Below, in pieces: positions 38,796 through 47,523 of a stretch of DNA of 64,000 nt. The notes beneath the pieces are model-generated. The model did no database searches. It saw only the letters and a program-made list of their open reading frames with translations, and was not told the origin of the DNA. Source of the stretch: Chryseobacterium gleum (lineage in GTDB: Bacteria > Bacteroidota > Bacteroidia > Flavobacteriales > Weeksellaceae). Where the stretch lies: contig NZ_LR134289.1 of NCBI RefSeq assembly GCF_900636535.1, positions 5,295,501 to 5,359,500 on the forward strand, given 5' to 3'. A program made the translations under genes and the position numbers. Position 1 is the stretch's first letter; every line of letters starts with the position of its first letter.

Positions 38796-38990
38796 ACCAC
38801 CCCGTCAAAAATTCTTTGAATTTTCGCCACCCCTCCGGAGGATGGGAATTTTTATGTCTCCAGTTGTGATGTTGGTCAGGATTGAAATTTATGTTGATGC
38901 TTTCTTGTTGGTTTAATGCGGATGGATTCTTACGGAATGACACAATTGGAATAATGGCTTATCCATACAGTTTGTCATTCCGAAGGAATC
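38796..38990 (+). repeat. Modular dispersed element, copy B
   Basis: Module 1: ACCACCCCGTCAAAAATTC then TTTGAATTTTCGCCACCCC (38796-38833), followed by CCGGAGGATGGGAATTT and GTTGGTCAGGATT. Module 2: GGATTCTTACGGAATGACA (38924-38942), a 30-nt spacer (CAATTG...CAGTT) and TGTCATTCCGAAGGAATC (38973-38990). Same order as copy C, with the spacer opposite to copy A. The region to 39137 shows no gene. Confidence 0.8.
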
Positions 38991-39137
38991 TCAGCTGCTA
39001 TAAGGGTTTTCAACGTTTGTATACTTTTAAAACAGTTCGCTGTAACTTACAATAAGCAAATAAGAAACTTTTGTGGTTTCATGATATACAAATACAACCA
39101 AAAGTTATTATTAATTTTAAAGCTATAAAAAGCCAAT

Positions 39138-39593
39138 ATGAAGAATAGATTCTTACACGGAGTTTTCATAATATTGATCAGTTGGGTTCTGTATAGGCTC
39201 AGAAGTCAGGCGATCAAGCGTCTGTTTTTTTCACTACTAAAGCACAGGATACTGTAAAGATTGGAGAAACATTTAATGAGAAAGATACTACGGCCAGCGA
39301 GAGTTTAAAAAATAGGATAAAACCTATTCAGGCTAATTTTAAAAGAATCAATTCCATGACAAAATGGACTTCTTTCAAAAAGAAGGATATTGAAGGAGAA
39401 TCTGCAGAAGGAGGAGAGTCCGTATTTTAATAAGTCCGAGGTTATCACAACCAGGAATTACTTTGAAAATGGAAATATCATTATGATCAGTAATACTACA
39501 GGACGTGGATTTAATATCGGTGCTGATTATACGTCTGAACAGGAGAAAAACTTAGCAGAGCGTTTCAAAAAGCTTCTGAAACTGGCAGAATAA
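39138..39593 (+). pseudogene. Degraded secreted protein gene (two frameshifts)
   Basis: ATG at 39138 opens a signal-like start (NRFLHGVFIILISWVLY), then the frame is lost. From about 39197 the next frame reads AQKSGDQASVFFTTKAQDT, then a Lys-rich stretch to about 39400. The last part (SPYFNKSEVITTRNYFENG up to the stop at 39593) is again in the first frame. A 67-codon frame from 39390 is this last piece. Continuity of composition and a single final stop suggest one original gene with two indels. Family unknown. Confidence 0.6.
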
Positions 39594-39599
39594 CGTCTG

Positions 39600-40142
39600 T
39601 TATTTCTTTTGATCAGCTTTAATAATATTCAGTCTTTCCTCAACTTCATTGATTCTTTTAAGCCAATAGTTAATTCCTTCCTGATTCGTGACAGTTTCCT
39701 TGAACGCATTACGGTTGACGGCCCATAGATGTGAGCTGTTCTTCTGATAATCCAGTTCCCTTTCTTTTTTTGTTTCAGGTTCAATACGATATCTCCAGAA
39801 TACCAGTGATTTCATATATTCTGATCGGATCTTTTCCAGATATTCAATAATTGCTTTCCGGTCCTGCGGTATATAACCGGGGCCGGAGCATCCACACGAA
39901 TGAAAAGTAATTCCGACGGTATACAAATCCTGGATATGGGCCCATTGCTTATCATCATTTTTAGGTGGTGATTTGAAGTCGAGTCCCATATTAGCCATCA
40001 GATTTCCGCATTCAGGACATTTGGCTTCCACTGAAACCTGAGCATCCCGGTCCACATCTTTAAGGTGGCGGCGTTTGAATGTTTTCCGGCAGTTGAAACA
40101 GGCATAATGACCTTTGTAAACCATCATGGCATATCGGCACAT
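39600..40142 (-). CDS. Zinc-ribbon-like protein of unknown function
   Basis: A 180-aa protein. The N-terminal zinc ribbon has CFNCRKTFKRRHLKD and KCPECGNLMANMG (four Cys); a second Cys cluster HSCGCSG lies about residue 83. The C-terminal ~80 residues are helical and charged (EELRSEYMKSL style, ending ERLNIIKADQKK). No family is recognised. It convergently ends 7 nt from the pseudogene. The following gene 40179-40658 is on the same strand 37 nt upstream. Confidence 0.6.
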   Translation of the reverse strand: MCRYAMMVYKGHYACFNCRKTFKRRHLKDVDRDAQVSVEAKCPECGNLMANMGLDFKSPPKNDDKQWAHIQDLYTVGITFHSCGCSGPGYIPQDRKAIIEYLEKIRSEYMKSLVFWRYRIEPETKKERELDYQKNSSHLWAVNRNAFKETVTNQEGINYWLKRINEVEERLNIIKADQKK

Positions 40143-40178
40143 ATTACAATCTTAATCTTTGGTTATAAGTTATTTTAT

Positions 40179-40658
40179 TTATTTTTCCTCTTCATTATAA
40201 TAGATTCCCATCAGGCTGGCGGCGCTTCTCGGGTCGTATACCGACCAAACATTTCCCCAGGGAAACTTGAAGGTGCAGCTTGGGAAAGGTTTTTTCTTTT
40301 TTTGGGTTGGAGATCTATTCAGAACCTTTGTAAGAAAAGTGTTGTTCCTGTGAAAGACATTCATTTCTTTTTCCTCCGTCCATTCACTCCAGTCTTTAGC
40401 ATCACCATTTTCCCATGTGTTCATGTGAACAATGTCCAGCTGATTTTCAAAAAAGCACAGTCTGAAAGATACCTGATATCCCTGTATTTCTATAAGCTTA
40501 AAATAATACCAGAAATATCCGGTTTTTACATCCCACACATCATGATACTTTTCTCTATAAAAATCAGACTGTTTCAGCTGATCAAGACTCATTCCTTTAT
40601 AAAGTCCGGTACTAAAGGTTTCCAGCTTTATAACTCCATTTTCACTGTTAATCAGCAT
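40179..40658 (-). CDS. Conserved-looking hypothetical protein
   Basis: A 159-aa soluble protein with many aromatic residues (WDVKTGYFWYYFKLIEIQGYQ, WENGDAKDWSEWTEEKE) and no signal or membrane segment. It may be the first of a pair with the zinc-ribbon gene. Nothing in it identifies a function. Codon use matches its neighbours, so it is probably a real gene. Confidence 0.55.
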   Translation of the reverse strand: MLINSENGVIKLETFSTGLYKGMSLDQLKQSDFYREKYHDVWDVKTGYFWYYFKLIEIQGYQVSFRLCFFENQLDIVHMNTWENGDAKDWSEWTEEKEMNVFHRNNTFLTKVLNRSPTQKKKKPFPSCTFKFPWGNVWSVYDPRSAASLMGIYYNEEEK

Positions 40659-40763
40659 GTCCCAAAAAATTGAAGCTATAAATATACCCGTTTTTTCTTT
40701 ACAGACAACGAATAATATTTACAGCTTCCGGTAGAAATAGAAATATCGGTGTGTTATTTTGGT

Positions 40764-43043
40764 CTAGGGGTTTGAAATTATTAATGTAGATGGGATATCA
40801 GAAAGCCAAAGACTTTTGGTATCGATCAGGTTTTTCCAGCTTTTACTGCTGACCAGCATCAGGTCCTGAGAGTTCAGGAATTCTTTCTCAATTTTTTTCT
40901 CATTATACAGCGTAATATGATTGGGAGCCACCTGTTCAATACTTCTGATAAGTTCTTTTACCTCAATATTATTTCTGATCTGTCCTGCAGCATCCAGAAT
41001 GATAATCTGAGAATTATTGTTATTGATCAGCCTTTTAGCATACTCAAGAAGGTAGAAATCACTCAGATTAAAAATCGGAACAAATACTTTATCTGCTGCG
41101 TTAAAATCCTTTTCCACCAGAACTCCCACAGGAATATTGGTTTTGTCGAGAATCTGAAGGGTAAAATCGTCAAAAGGAGAATTGTTGAATATATTTCCTT
41201 TACCTTTTACTGTGTTCAGCAGTTTTTCAGGATTAATGATCTTGGTTGTAAAGCCTAATAATCTTCCTAATAAACTGCCTTCATACATAGATTTGCCAAG
41301 CATGATCAGAAGCAGATCATAATGTCCTTTATTGGTAATGCTGGTAAGATCACTTTCAATATCAGTAGACGCCTTGAAGAGGGTAGTAACTTCCAGATTA
41401 AGATCCTGAGAGGTTTCAATTACATTCTGAAACTGTGAATTTTCATATTCGTTACTATCATAGGCATGCATCTCATCTACCGGTGCAATGTTCATGGCTG
41501 TGATGCTTTTATTGCCATTCATTTTATGGGTAAAGTTGTGAGCCAGTTTTAAAAGGGTACTTCCTGATTCCGGCTTGTCAAATGAGAGAAGCACACGGTA
41601 CTTGGAATCATTATCCTGAATAGGTTCGTCCTGATTTTTTTTAGATTTAAAAATGAAATTAATAAAGTCAAGAGCTGGTCCCGTCATGAAAGTTGTAAAA
41701 AGGGCCATGATCACTAGCATTGCAAATATTTCAGGACTTAAAACACCAAGATCATACCCAATGTTGAGGACAATAAGCTCCATAAGACCTCTTGTATTCA
41801 TGAGGGCTCCGATCGTTAAGCTTTCTTTCCAGCTTATGCCTACAAACTTTGCTGTAAGGGCACTTCCTGCAAATTTTCCTAGAACAGCAGTCAGAATAAT
41901 AAATCCTGCGGTCATCCACAGATGGCTGTCATTAAGCAGGCCGATTTGTGTACGAAGTCCCGTAAATACAAAGAATAGCGGCAGTAGAAGTACTAAGGCG
42001 ACATCTTCTACTTTATCGATAAAAAGGGTTCGGAACTTTGCATTTTCCGGCATGATAGCTCCCGCCATAAAAGCTCCGAATAAAGCATGAATACCGATTA
42101 CTTCAGTAGCATATGCGGATAAGATTAATGTCAGGAAGAAAATAGCCACCATGGGTTTGCTGATTGTATTTTTTCCTACCTGAAGGTCTCCAACCCTTTT
42201 CAGGAAAGGCCTTACAATTTTAATCATTAGAAATACATAGGCAATGGCCATGATAATCACATAAATAGAACTGGTGAAAGAGCCTGCTTTTACAATTGCA
42301 ATTACAGCAGCAAGAATACACCATGCCGTAATGTCATCTGCGGCAGCACAGGTAATCACAATAGTTCCCAGTTTGGTTTTCTGAAGGTTTCTTTCCTGTA
42401 CAATCCTTGCCAGAACCGGAAATGCAGTAATACTCATAGAAATGGCTATAAACAAAGCAAAAGAAGTAAATTGAATACCGTCCGGAGCAAATTCCTGGTA
42501 CACAAAATAGGAAAGTCCTATTCCCAGTGCAAAAGGAATAATGATACTGGCATGGCTGATGACCACAGCATCATGAGCTTTTTTTCTTAATACGCTCAGA
42601 TCCAGCTCCATTCCTACAATGTACATAAAAAGGATAAGACCTATCTGACTCAGAAACTGCAGATTACCTAAAGATTCTTTAGGGAAAAGAAATGCTGAAA
42701 ATTCAGGAAAGTACATTCCGACAAGTGACGGCCCCAGTACAATCCCTGCGATCATTTCTCCGATTACCGTAGGCTGCTTTATTTTCATACAAATCCATCC
42801 GAAAAGCCTTGCGGTCATAATAATCGTGACAATTTGTGCCAACAATAAGGCAAGCGGATGGTGAAGATTGGTTTTAAATGATTCCAGGAAATTTTCCCAG
42901 GTAGAGCCACTGCTGGTGCTGGCAACGATATTTTCTTTTACCTCCAGCGTTTGTCCTTCGATAATGAAGTAATACATCAGTCCGGAAAAGACTGCGATGG
43001 TCGTAATATAGAAAATTAAATTTTTGTATTTCCCCAAATTCAT
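40764..43043 (-). CDS. Cation:proton antiporter (CPA2) with C-terminal USP-like domain
   Basis: A 759-aa protein. An N-terminal signal-anchor-like helix is followed by 12 or so membrane helices of the CPA2 (KefB/NapA) family, about 55-460. These include PTVIGEMIAGIVLGPSLVG, LILFMYIVGMELDLSVL, the ion-binding pair AAADDITAW (Asp-Asp), and LLLPLFFVFTGLR. A C-terminal universal-stress-like domain (about 490-755) shows KYRVLLSFDKPESGSTLLKL and ends IPSTLIISNP. It probably exchanges Na+ or K+ for H+; the C-terminal domain may sense nucleotides. Monocistronic as far as visible. Confidence 0.9.
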   Translation of the reverse strand: MNLGKYKNLIFYITTIAVFSGLMYYFIIEGQTLEVKENIVASTSSGSTWENFLESFKTNLHHPLALLLAQIVTIIMTARLFGWICMKIKQPTVIGEMIAGIVLGPSLVGMYFPEFSAFLFPKESLGNLQFLSQIGLILFMYIVGMELDLSVLRKKAHDAVVISHASIIIPFALGIGLSYFVYQEFAPDGIQFTSFALFIAISMSITAFPVLARIVQERNLQKTKLGTIVITCAAADDITAWCILAAVIAIVKAGSFTSSIYVIIMAIAYVFLMIKIVRPFLKRVGDLQVGKNTISKPMVAIFFLTLILSAYATEVIGIHALFGAFMAGAIMPENAKFRTLFIDKVEDVALVLLLPLFFVFTGLRTQIGLLNDSHLWMTAGFIILTAVLGKFAGSALTAKFVGISWKESLTIGALMNTRGLMELIVLNIGYDLGVLSPEIFAMLVIMALFTTFMTGPALDFINFIFKSKKNQDEPIQDNDSKYRVLLSFDKPESGSTLLKLAHNFTHKMNGNKSITAMNIAPVDEMHAYDSNEYENSQFQNVIETSQDLNLEVTTLFKASTDIESDLTSITNKGHYDLLLIMLGKSMYEGSLLGRLLGFTTKIINPEKLLNTVKGKGNIFNNSPFDDFTLQILDKTNIPVGVLVEKDFNAADKVFVPIFNLSDFYLLEYAKRLINNNNSQIIILDAAGQIRNNIEVKELIRSIEQVAPNHITLYNEKKIEKEFLNSQDLMLVSSKSWKNLIDTKSLWLSDIPSTLIISNP

Positions 43044-43138
43044 GATTCCAATTTTGATGCAAAGTTCATAAGAATATAGTTATGTTAAATACTCTTTTTT
43101 TTAAAATGTAATGAATGTTCTAAAAAATGTAATAAAAT

Positions 43139-43528
43139 CTATCTGAAAGAGTAACCAAGCCCAATTCCTATCTTCCAGCTGCCATTCTGATCGGCCGTTT
43201 TTGAATTATAGTAAGCAGGAATCTGAACGGCAATCTTTTTATAAACCATTGTCAGACCAGCTCCCAGAGTAGGCATAATGGGACTGTTTTTTGTTCCGGA
43301 TGATCTGTCTTCTTTAATCCTTAGCGAAGGAAGCATTCCCAGTATAAATTTGGCATTTTTATAAGTAAAGTTCAGATTCGGGCCTGTGAAGTTGATAAAC
43401 GCACCATGATCTACATATCCGGCTGTTGCTATTCCGTCAAAAAAGGAAGCCTTAACTTTTGAAGTAGTCTCCTGGGAAAAACAGAAACCGGATATGAGAA
43501 TTCCAGCAGCATAGAAAAAGTTTTTCAT
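43139..43528 (-). CDS. Small secreted/outer-membrane protein of unknown function
   Basis: A 129-aa protein with signal peptide (KNFFYAAGILISGFCFSQE) and short alternating beta strands (KFILGMLPSLRI, LGAGLTMVYKKIAVQIPAYY). It ends WKIGIGLGYSFR, the kind of aromatic final strand seen in outer-membrane barrels. No family is recognised. It has its own -7 box 23 nt upstream. Confidence 0.65.
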   Translation of the reverse strand: MKNFFYAAGILISGFCFSQETTSKVKASFFDGIATAGYVDHGAFINFTGPNLNFTYKNAKFILGMLPSLRIKEDRSSGTKNSPIMPTLGAGLTMVYKKIAVQIPAYYNSKTADQNGSWKIGIGLGYSFR

Positions 43529-43550
43529 TATAAAATCATTTAATTCTCTG

Positions 43551-43558
43551 CAAAAGTA
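43551..43558 (-). promoter_or_regulatory. -7 box for gene 43139-43528
   Basis: Minus-strand TACTTTTG (43558-43551) followed by C fits TAnnTTTGY, 22 nt before the start codon; no -33 element recognised. Confidence 0.5.
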
Positions 43559-43639
43559 AAATGGATTGTATATTGAAAAAGATGCGCTGTAATAAAGCGG
43601 GTATATTCTGTAATGAAACAGAAAATATCTGAAGAAAGA

Positions 43640-44350
43640 TTATTTCCCAAATCGCTCCATCAGAGAATTTTTGTAGGCATCTCCGATCTGGAGTTTCAGA
43701 AATGTATGGTCTTCCGAAGGAATGGTTGTAATAATTTCGTTGGTTGAAAATACTTTAATAGAAGATAGGGCAATAATCTCTTTTTTATTGACCTGTGCAA
43801 AATCCTTGGATGGCAGCATTTCCAGAAGATTTTTGAAATTCAGGTTTTTTAAAACAATGGTAGTTCCGTCGCTGAGTATAATATCTTTATCCCTGCTGTC
43901 AATTTCGGAGGTTTTGATATAAGAAATCTGTTCTGTGAATATAACGGTTTTTCCAATGTTGGTATTCCATTCGATAAATGGCTTTTTAGGACTGTCTTCC
44001 ACAAGTTCCTTCGCTTTCTCAAATGCCTGGATCAACCGCTCTTTTTTTATAGGTTTTCTTACGTAATCCACCACATTCAGGTCGAAAGCTTCTGCTGCGT
44101 ATTCTTTATAGGCGGTTGTAAAGATGATTTTTTTTGAGCCTGAAATAATCCCAGCTACCTGAAGACCTGTTATTCCGGGCATTTCAATATCCAGAATACA
44201 CAGATTGCAGTCGATGCTGTCTATTTCATTCAGAAAAACCTTAGGATCATTGAATGCTTTTACAACTTCTACATTTTCGATCTGCTCGCATAGAAGTTTT
44301 AAATAACTGATCGCCAGTAATTCGTCATCCAGAATAACGCATTTTATCAT
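43640..44350 (-). CDS. LytTR-family response regulator
   Basis: A 236-aa protein. The receiver domain (1-120) has acidic pocket DDE (8-10), phospho-acceptor Asp54 in CILDIEMPG, Thr in FTTAYKEYA and Lys in VRKPIKK. A LytTR DNA-binding domain follows (about 135-232, with ISYIKTSEIDSRDKDIILSD and FAQVNKKEIIALSSI). It overlaps the histidine-kinase gene by 26 nt, so the two are translationally coupled. Regulated genes are unknown; alanine dehydrogenase in the same operon is a candidate link. Confidence 0.93.
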   Translation of the reverse strand: MIKCVILDDELLAISYLKLLCEQIENVEVVKAFNDPKVFLNEIDSIDCNLCILDIEMPGITGLQVAGIISGSKKIIFTTAYKEYAAEAFDLNVVDYVRKPIKKERLIQAFEKAKELVEDSPKKPFIEWNTNIGKTVIFTEQISYIKTSEIDSRDKDIILSDGTTIVLKNLNFKNLLEMLPSKDFAQVNKKEIIALSSIKVFSTNEIITTIPSEDHTFLKLQIGDAYKNSLMERFGK

Positions 44351-45098
44351 AGAATTCTCCTAAATTGATTTTTAACTCTGCTGTAAAAACACCGTTTCTT
44401 GAGCTTCTTTCAAGCTGGTAATACGTACTGTAGATCATCTTAAGCCGTTGATCAAAAGACTGACTTCCAAAACCGCTTTTTTCTTTTTCCAGAATATTTT
44501 TTAAAGAAGCTTTATTGCTTACTTTCATGGTGAAAATTCCGTTTTCAAGCTCCATGTAAATAGAAATGAAAGAGTCCTGGGCGAGAAAATCTGTATGTTT
44601 GAAAGCATTTTCAATAAGGTCTACAGAAATCAACGGGGCAAATACCTTTTCTTCATATACGGAATCGGTCTTGTTGATCCTGGATTTGATTCTGAAGTCG
44701 AAGAGGGGATTGATCTTGATTTTATTAATCTCAATAAGGCTTAAAGCAAAATTGAGCTCTTCTTTAGGACTGACAAACTTGTTGTTGCTTTCGTATAAAA
44801 TATAATCCAGCACATTGGCCAGCTTATCCAGTGACATATACGTCTGATAGGCATGTGACTGAACTGAATTGAGAATATTTTTAAACAAATGCGGGTTCAG
44901 CTTAGTACCTATGTGTTCCAGACGGACTTCATTCAGACGTTGTTCAATAAGTTTGTTGGTTTCTGATAGTTTGGTATTTCTCTGTTTCAGTTTATGATTC
45001 TGGCTGAAGAGATAAATACTTGTTGTCAGAAACAGGAAAATGGCAAAAACTCCGATGAATATCAGATAATCATGAATCATGTAGTAATTGCCTTCCAT
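44325..45098 (-). CDS. LytS-type sensor histidine kinase
   Basis: A 257-aa protein with a single N-terminal membrane helix (about 10-32) and a short coiled coil. The His_kinase domain begins KLNPHLFKNILNSVQ, with His70 as the phosphorylated residue. The ATPase region shows DLIENAFKHTD (N box) and SGFGSQSFDQRLKMIY (G box). It lacks an obvious sensory domain. A second Met at residue 7 is a possible start. It lies between the 123-aa membrane protein and the response regulator in the ald operon. Confidence 0.9.
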   Translation of the reverse strand: MEGNYYMIHDYLIFIGVFAIFLFLTTSIYLFSQNHKLKQRNTKLSETNKLIEQRLNEVRLEHIGTKLNPHLFKNILNSVQSHAYQTYMSLDKLANVLDYILYESNNKFVSPKEELNFALSLIEINKIKINPLFDFRIKSRINKTDSVYEEKVFAPLISVDLIENAFKHTDFLAQDSFISIYMELENGIFTMKVSNKASLKNILEKEKSGFGSQSFDQRLKMIYSTYYQLERSSRNGVFTAELKINLGEFYDKMRYSG

Positions 45099-45117
45099 AA
45101 TGTAGGATTATAAAAAA

Positions 45118-45489
45118 CTATTTAAGTTTCTTCAGACCGTTTACAGTCACACTTTCTTCACATTTTTCAAAAGTGATCTCGTAAGACGGATTTTTTTCAG
45201 GGTAGGTTAAAAGATAGTCAGGACATGGTTTTTTCTGAGCATGGCTGCGGTCAAAATCCACTTTTCCGTTGGTAATGATACTGTCTTTTACAAATTTTTC
45301 ATCAATCTTGTAGGTTGTCATGGCATTTTTAGCCTCATCAGAATATTTGAATTCCTTGGAAAGTGTTTCTGCAATAACACGGCTGTTGGGTAAGTAGCCG
45401 CTGCAGCTTGCTCCCTTCTTGTTCAAAATAAAAAATACAATCAGAAGCCCCGGTATGAAGCCTATTGCATAAAATTTCAGTTTCTTCAT
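45118..45489 (-). CDS. Small membrane-anchored protein, unknown
   Basis: A 123-aa protein with one N-terminal hydrophobic segment (FYAIGFIPGLLIVFFIL, about 6-22) and a soluble part with four Cys (KGASCSG, KPCPDYLL, FEKCEES). Its ATG overlaps the ald stop codon as TAATG. This position downstream of ald and upstream of a LytS kinase suggests a periplasmic partner or signal input, but no function is known. Confidence 0.6.
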   Translation of the reverse strand: MKKLKFYAIGFIPGLLIVFFILNKKGASCSGYLPNSRVIAETLSKEFKYSDEAKNAMTTYKIDEKFVKDSIITNGKVDFDRSHAQKKPCPDYLLTYPEKNPSYEITFEKCEESVTVNGLKKLK

Positions 45490-46679
45490 TAGAAAATTAA
45501 AAGATTGATATCGTGGTATGTAAGTCCGAAACGGTCGCAGATGATCTTCTTGGTATGTCTTCCCTTGTACATATATAAGCTCTGCTTCATTTCGTTTTTG
45601 CGGATCAGCATGTTTTCAAAGCCGCCCTCTTCGTCATAATTTAAAATATAGGAAAGGAAGAAGTTTGAGATCGCCTTGGTGGTGGTTCTCGGCATTCTTG
45701 AGGTAAGGTTCGGAAGTCCGCAGTGGATGACACCGTGTTTGATGACGTAAGGATCTTCCATGGTGGTAAGTTCTGAAGTTTCAATCACTTTACCGTTATC
45801 TATGGTGATATCGATGATCACACTGCCTTTTTTCATTTTCATGACCATATCTTCAGTAACGATAGGCGTCATATTCAGTCTTGGAAGTGCTCCGATCACT
45901 ACATCAGCACGTCTTAAACTTTTGCTGAGTTCTTTAGGGTCAATAATGGAAGTCGGTACACGACTGTCAACAATGGTGTGAAGCCTTCTCAGTTTTGATA
46001 AAGAATTATCAAAAACCTTTACGCTGGCTCCTAAACCAATGGCTGCTTTTGTCGCAAATTCACCTACAATTCCGGCTCCGAGAACTACTACTTCTGCAGG
46101 TCTTACTCCTGTAATTCCTCCAAGCATTAAACCATTGGATAAGGCTAATAATTCGGATGCATATAAAATAGAAACAGTTCCTGCAATTTCACCTACTAAT
46201 CTTACTAAAGCCAGCTGCTTGTATTCATCAACAATAAATTCGAAAGCAATAGCATTTATTTTTTTCTCTGCAAGCTTTAAGAAATACTCCTTATCTCTGA
46301 GATTGATCTGAAGTGCTGAAACCAGATAGGTATTGGGTTTCATGTATTCAATTTCTTCCTCTGTAGGAGGATTTACCTTCAGAATAAGATCCTGCCCGAA
46401 AGCTTCTTTAGGATCATTGGTGATCTTTGCTCCAGATTCAGAGTATTGTAAATCTGTAAAAAAAGAACCTTGTCCGGCCCCTGATTCTATAATGATCTCA
46501 TGGCCATGCTCTACCAGCACCTGTACGGCGTCGGGAGTAATGCAGGTTCTCCTTTCGTTGAGACAGGTTTCTTTAGGAATCCCAATACTGAACTGTTTTC
46601 CTTTTTTTATAACCTCCAATTTTTCCTCTTTCGGCATTAATTCTTCTTCTGTGAAAGGAGTAAAAATATTTGTACTCAT
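45489..46679 (-). CDS. ald: Alanine dehydrogenase
   Basis: A 396-aa NAD-dependent enzyme interconverting L-alanine and pyruvate plus ammonia. Family motifs are GIPKETCLNERRTCITPDAV (N-terminal), HGHEIIIESGAG, LVSALQ, the Rossmann segment VVVLGAGIVGEFATKAAIGLGA and DVVIGALPR. The C-terminus (YKGRHTKKIICDRFGLTYHD) is an extension seen in Bacteroidota forms. It heads an operon with a 123-aa protein and a LytS/LytTR pair. Confidence 0.93.
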   Translation of the reverse strand: MSTNIFTPFTEEELMPKEEKLEVIKKGKQFSIGIPKETCLNERRTCITPDAVQVLVEHGHEIIIESGAGQGSFFTDLQYSESGAKITNDPKEAFGQDLILKVNPPTEEEIEYMKPNTYLVSALQINLRDKEYFLKLAEKKINAIAFEFIVDEYKQLALVRLVGEIAGTVSILYASELLALSNGLMLGGITGVRPAEVVVLGAGIVGEFATKAAIGLGASVKVFDNSLSKLRRLHTIVDSRVPTSIIDPKELSKSLRRADVVIGALPRLNMTPIVTEDMVMKMKKGSVIIDITIDNGKVIETSELTTMEDPYVIKHGVIHCGLPNLTSRMPRTTTKAISNFFLSYILNYDEEGGFENMLIRKNEMKQSLYMYKGRHTKKIICDRFGLTYHDINLLIF

Positions 46680-46731
46680 CCTTAAATTAAATTATGTCTT
46701 ACAGATTGTTATTTTACACTCAATTAATGAG

Positions 46732-46739
46732 CAAAGATA
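46732..46739 (-). promoter_or_regulatory. -7 box of the ald operon
   Basis: Minus-strand TATCTTTG (46739-46732) followed by C, 52 nt before the ald ATG; no -33 TTG at 17-23 nt. It lies just after the tsaE stop. Confidence 0.55.
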
Positions 46740-46747
46740 CATAATAT

Positions 46748-47149
46748 TTAATCGAATGAAATTTCTCTGTTTTCACCCGTGTTCACAATGCTCATTGTGT
46801 GGTAGTTGAGCCCGTAAAGCTCTTCCTCATACACTTCGGGCCATTCGATAATGCATAAAAAAGAATTGTCCAGATATTCTTCAATACCGATATCATATAC
46901 TTCTTCTATGTTTTTCAGACGGTACAGATCAAAATGATAAACCTTTCCCTTGGGTGTATTATATTCGTTAACAATGGAGTAGGTAGGAGAGTTCACTTCA
47001 TCGGTACTTTCCAGTTTTTTTAGAAGAAACTGGGTAAACGTCGTTTTGCCAGCACCCAGGTTCCCTTTTAAAAGGAGAATATTATGTTTTAATTGAGGGA
47101 TGATCTGTTCAACGATCTGTTCCCATTCATTATAAGAGTTTACTTTCAT
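46748..47149 (-). CDS. tsaE: tRNA threonylcarbamoyladenosine biosynthesis ATPase TsaE
   Basis: A 133-aa P-loop protein required with TsaB and TsaD to make t6A37 in tRNA. Walker A is GNLGAGKTT (29-37), followed by NSPTYSIVNEY (family signature) and HFDLYRL; IIEWPE is the conserved C-terminal motif. Length matches the family (about 130-160). The start lies 4 nt after a TAAATTTG box, suggesting a leaderless mRNA. Confidence 0.95.
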   Translation of the reverse strand: MKVNSYNEWEQIVEQIIPQLKHNILLLKGNLGAGKTTFTQFLLKKLESTDEVNSPTYSIVNEYNTPKGKVYHFDLYRLKNIEEVYDIGIEEYLDNSFLCIIEWPEVYEEELYGLNYHTMSIVNTGENREISFD

Positions 47150-47153
47150 GGAA

Positions 47154-47161
47154 CAAATTTA
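47154..47161 (-). promoter_or_regulatory. -7 box of tsaE
   Basis: Minus-strand TAAATTTG (47161-47154), then TTCC, then the ATG. The same N4 spacing occurs before the tyrA and ilv leader peptides. No -33 element recognised. Confidence 0.5.
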
Positions 47162-47420
47162 CTTCTAAATTATTATTTTTTATATGTAGCCCGTAATAAA
47201 AAAGCAGCTTTATTTTCTGATGATAAGTTTACTATATCAGGAATCAGAACTTATAAATGCATTAAAATATTAATTGATTGAGATGATACAGGAAAGTATA
47301 AAATTCATAAAGTGCTTATTCTTATTTTATTTTCTTTTTTAATCCTCAGGTATTTTCTGTTAATTTTTGTTAACGCATTAATTTACACGAATTTTATTAA
47401 TATAAGTATTTGATTATCAG

Positions 47421-47453
47421 TTGGTTTTTATATGTATCGCATGATTATTTTTG
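47421..47453 (+). promoter_or_regulatory. Promoter of the T9SS lipase
   Basis: TTG (47421-47423), 22 nt and TATTTTTG (47446-47453) fit the flavobacterial consensus, giving a leader of about 65 nt. The rest of 47162-47523 is AT-rich with nothing else recognised. Confidence 0.55.
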
Positions 47454-47523
47454 TGAAATACTAATGGTTTTCACAGTAAAGTGTATTAATTTTAAACCTG
47501 ATAACAATTTAAACACTTAGGTT

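Noticed and set aside
40065..40673. 202-codon plus-strand frame
   Set aside because: Antisense to the two genes 39600-40658, which have better composition and starts.
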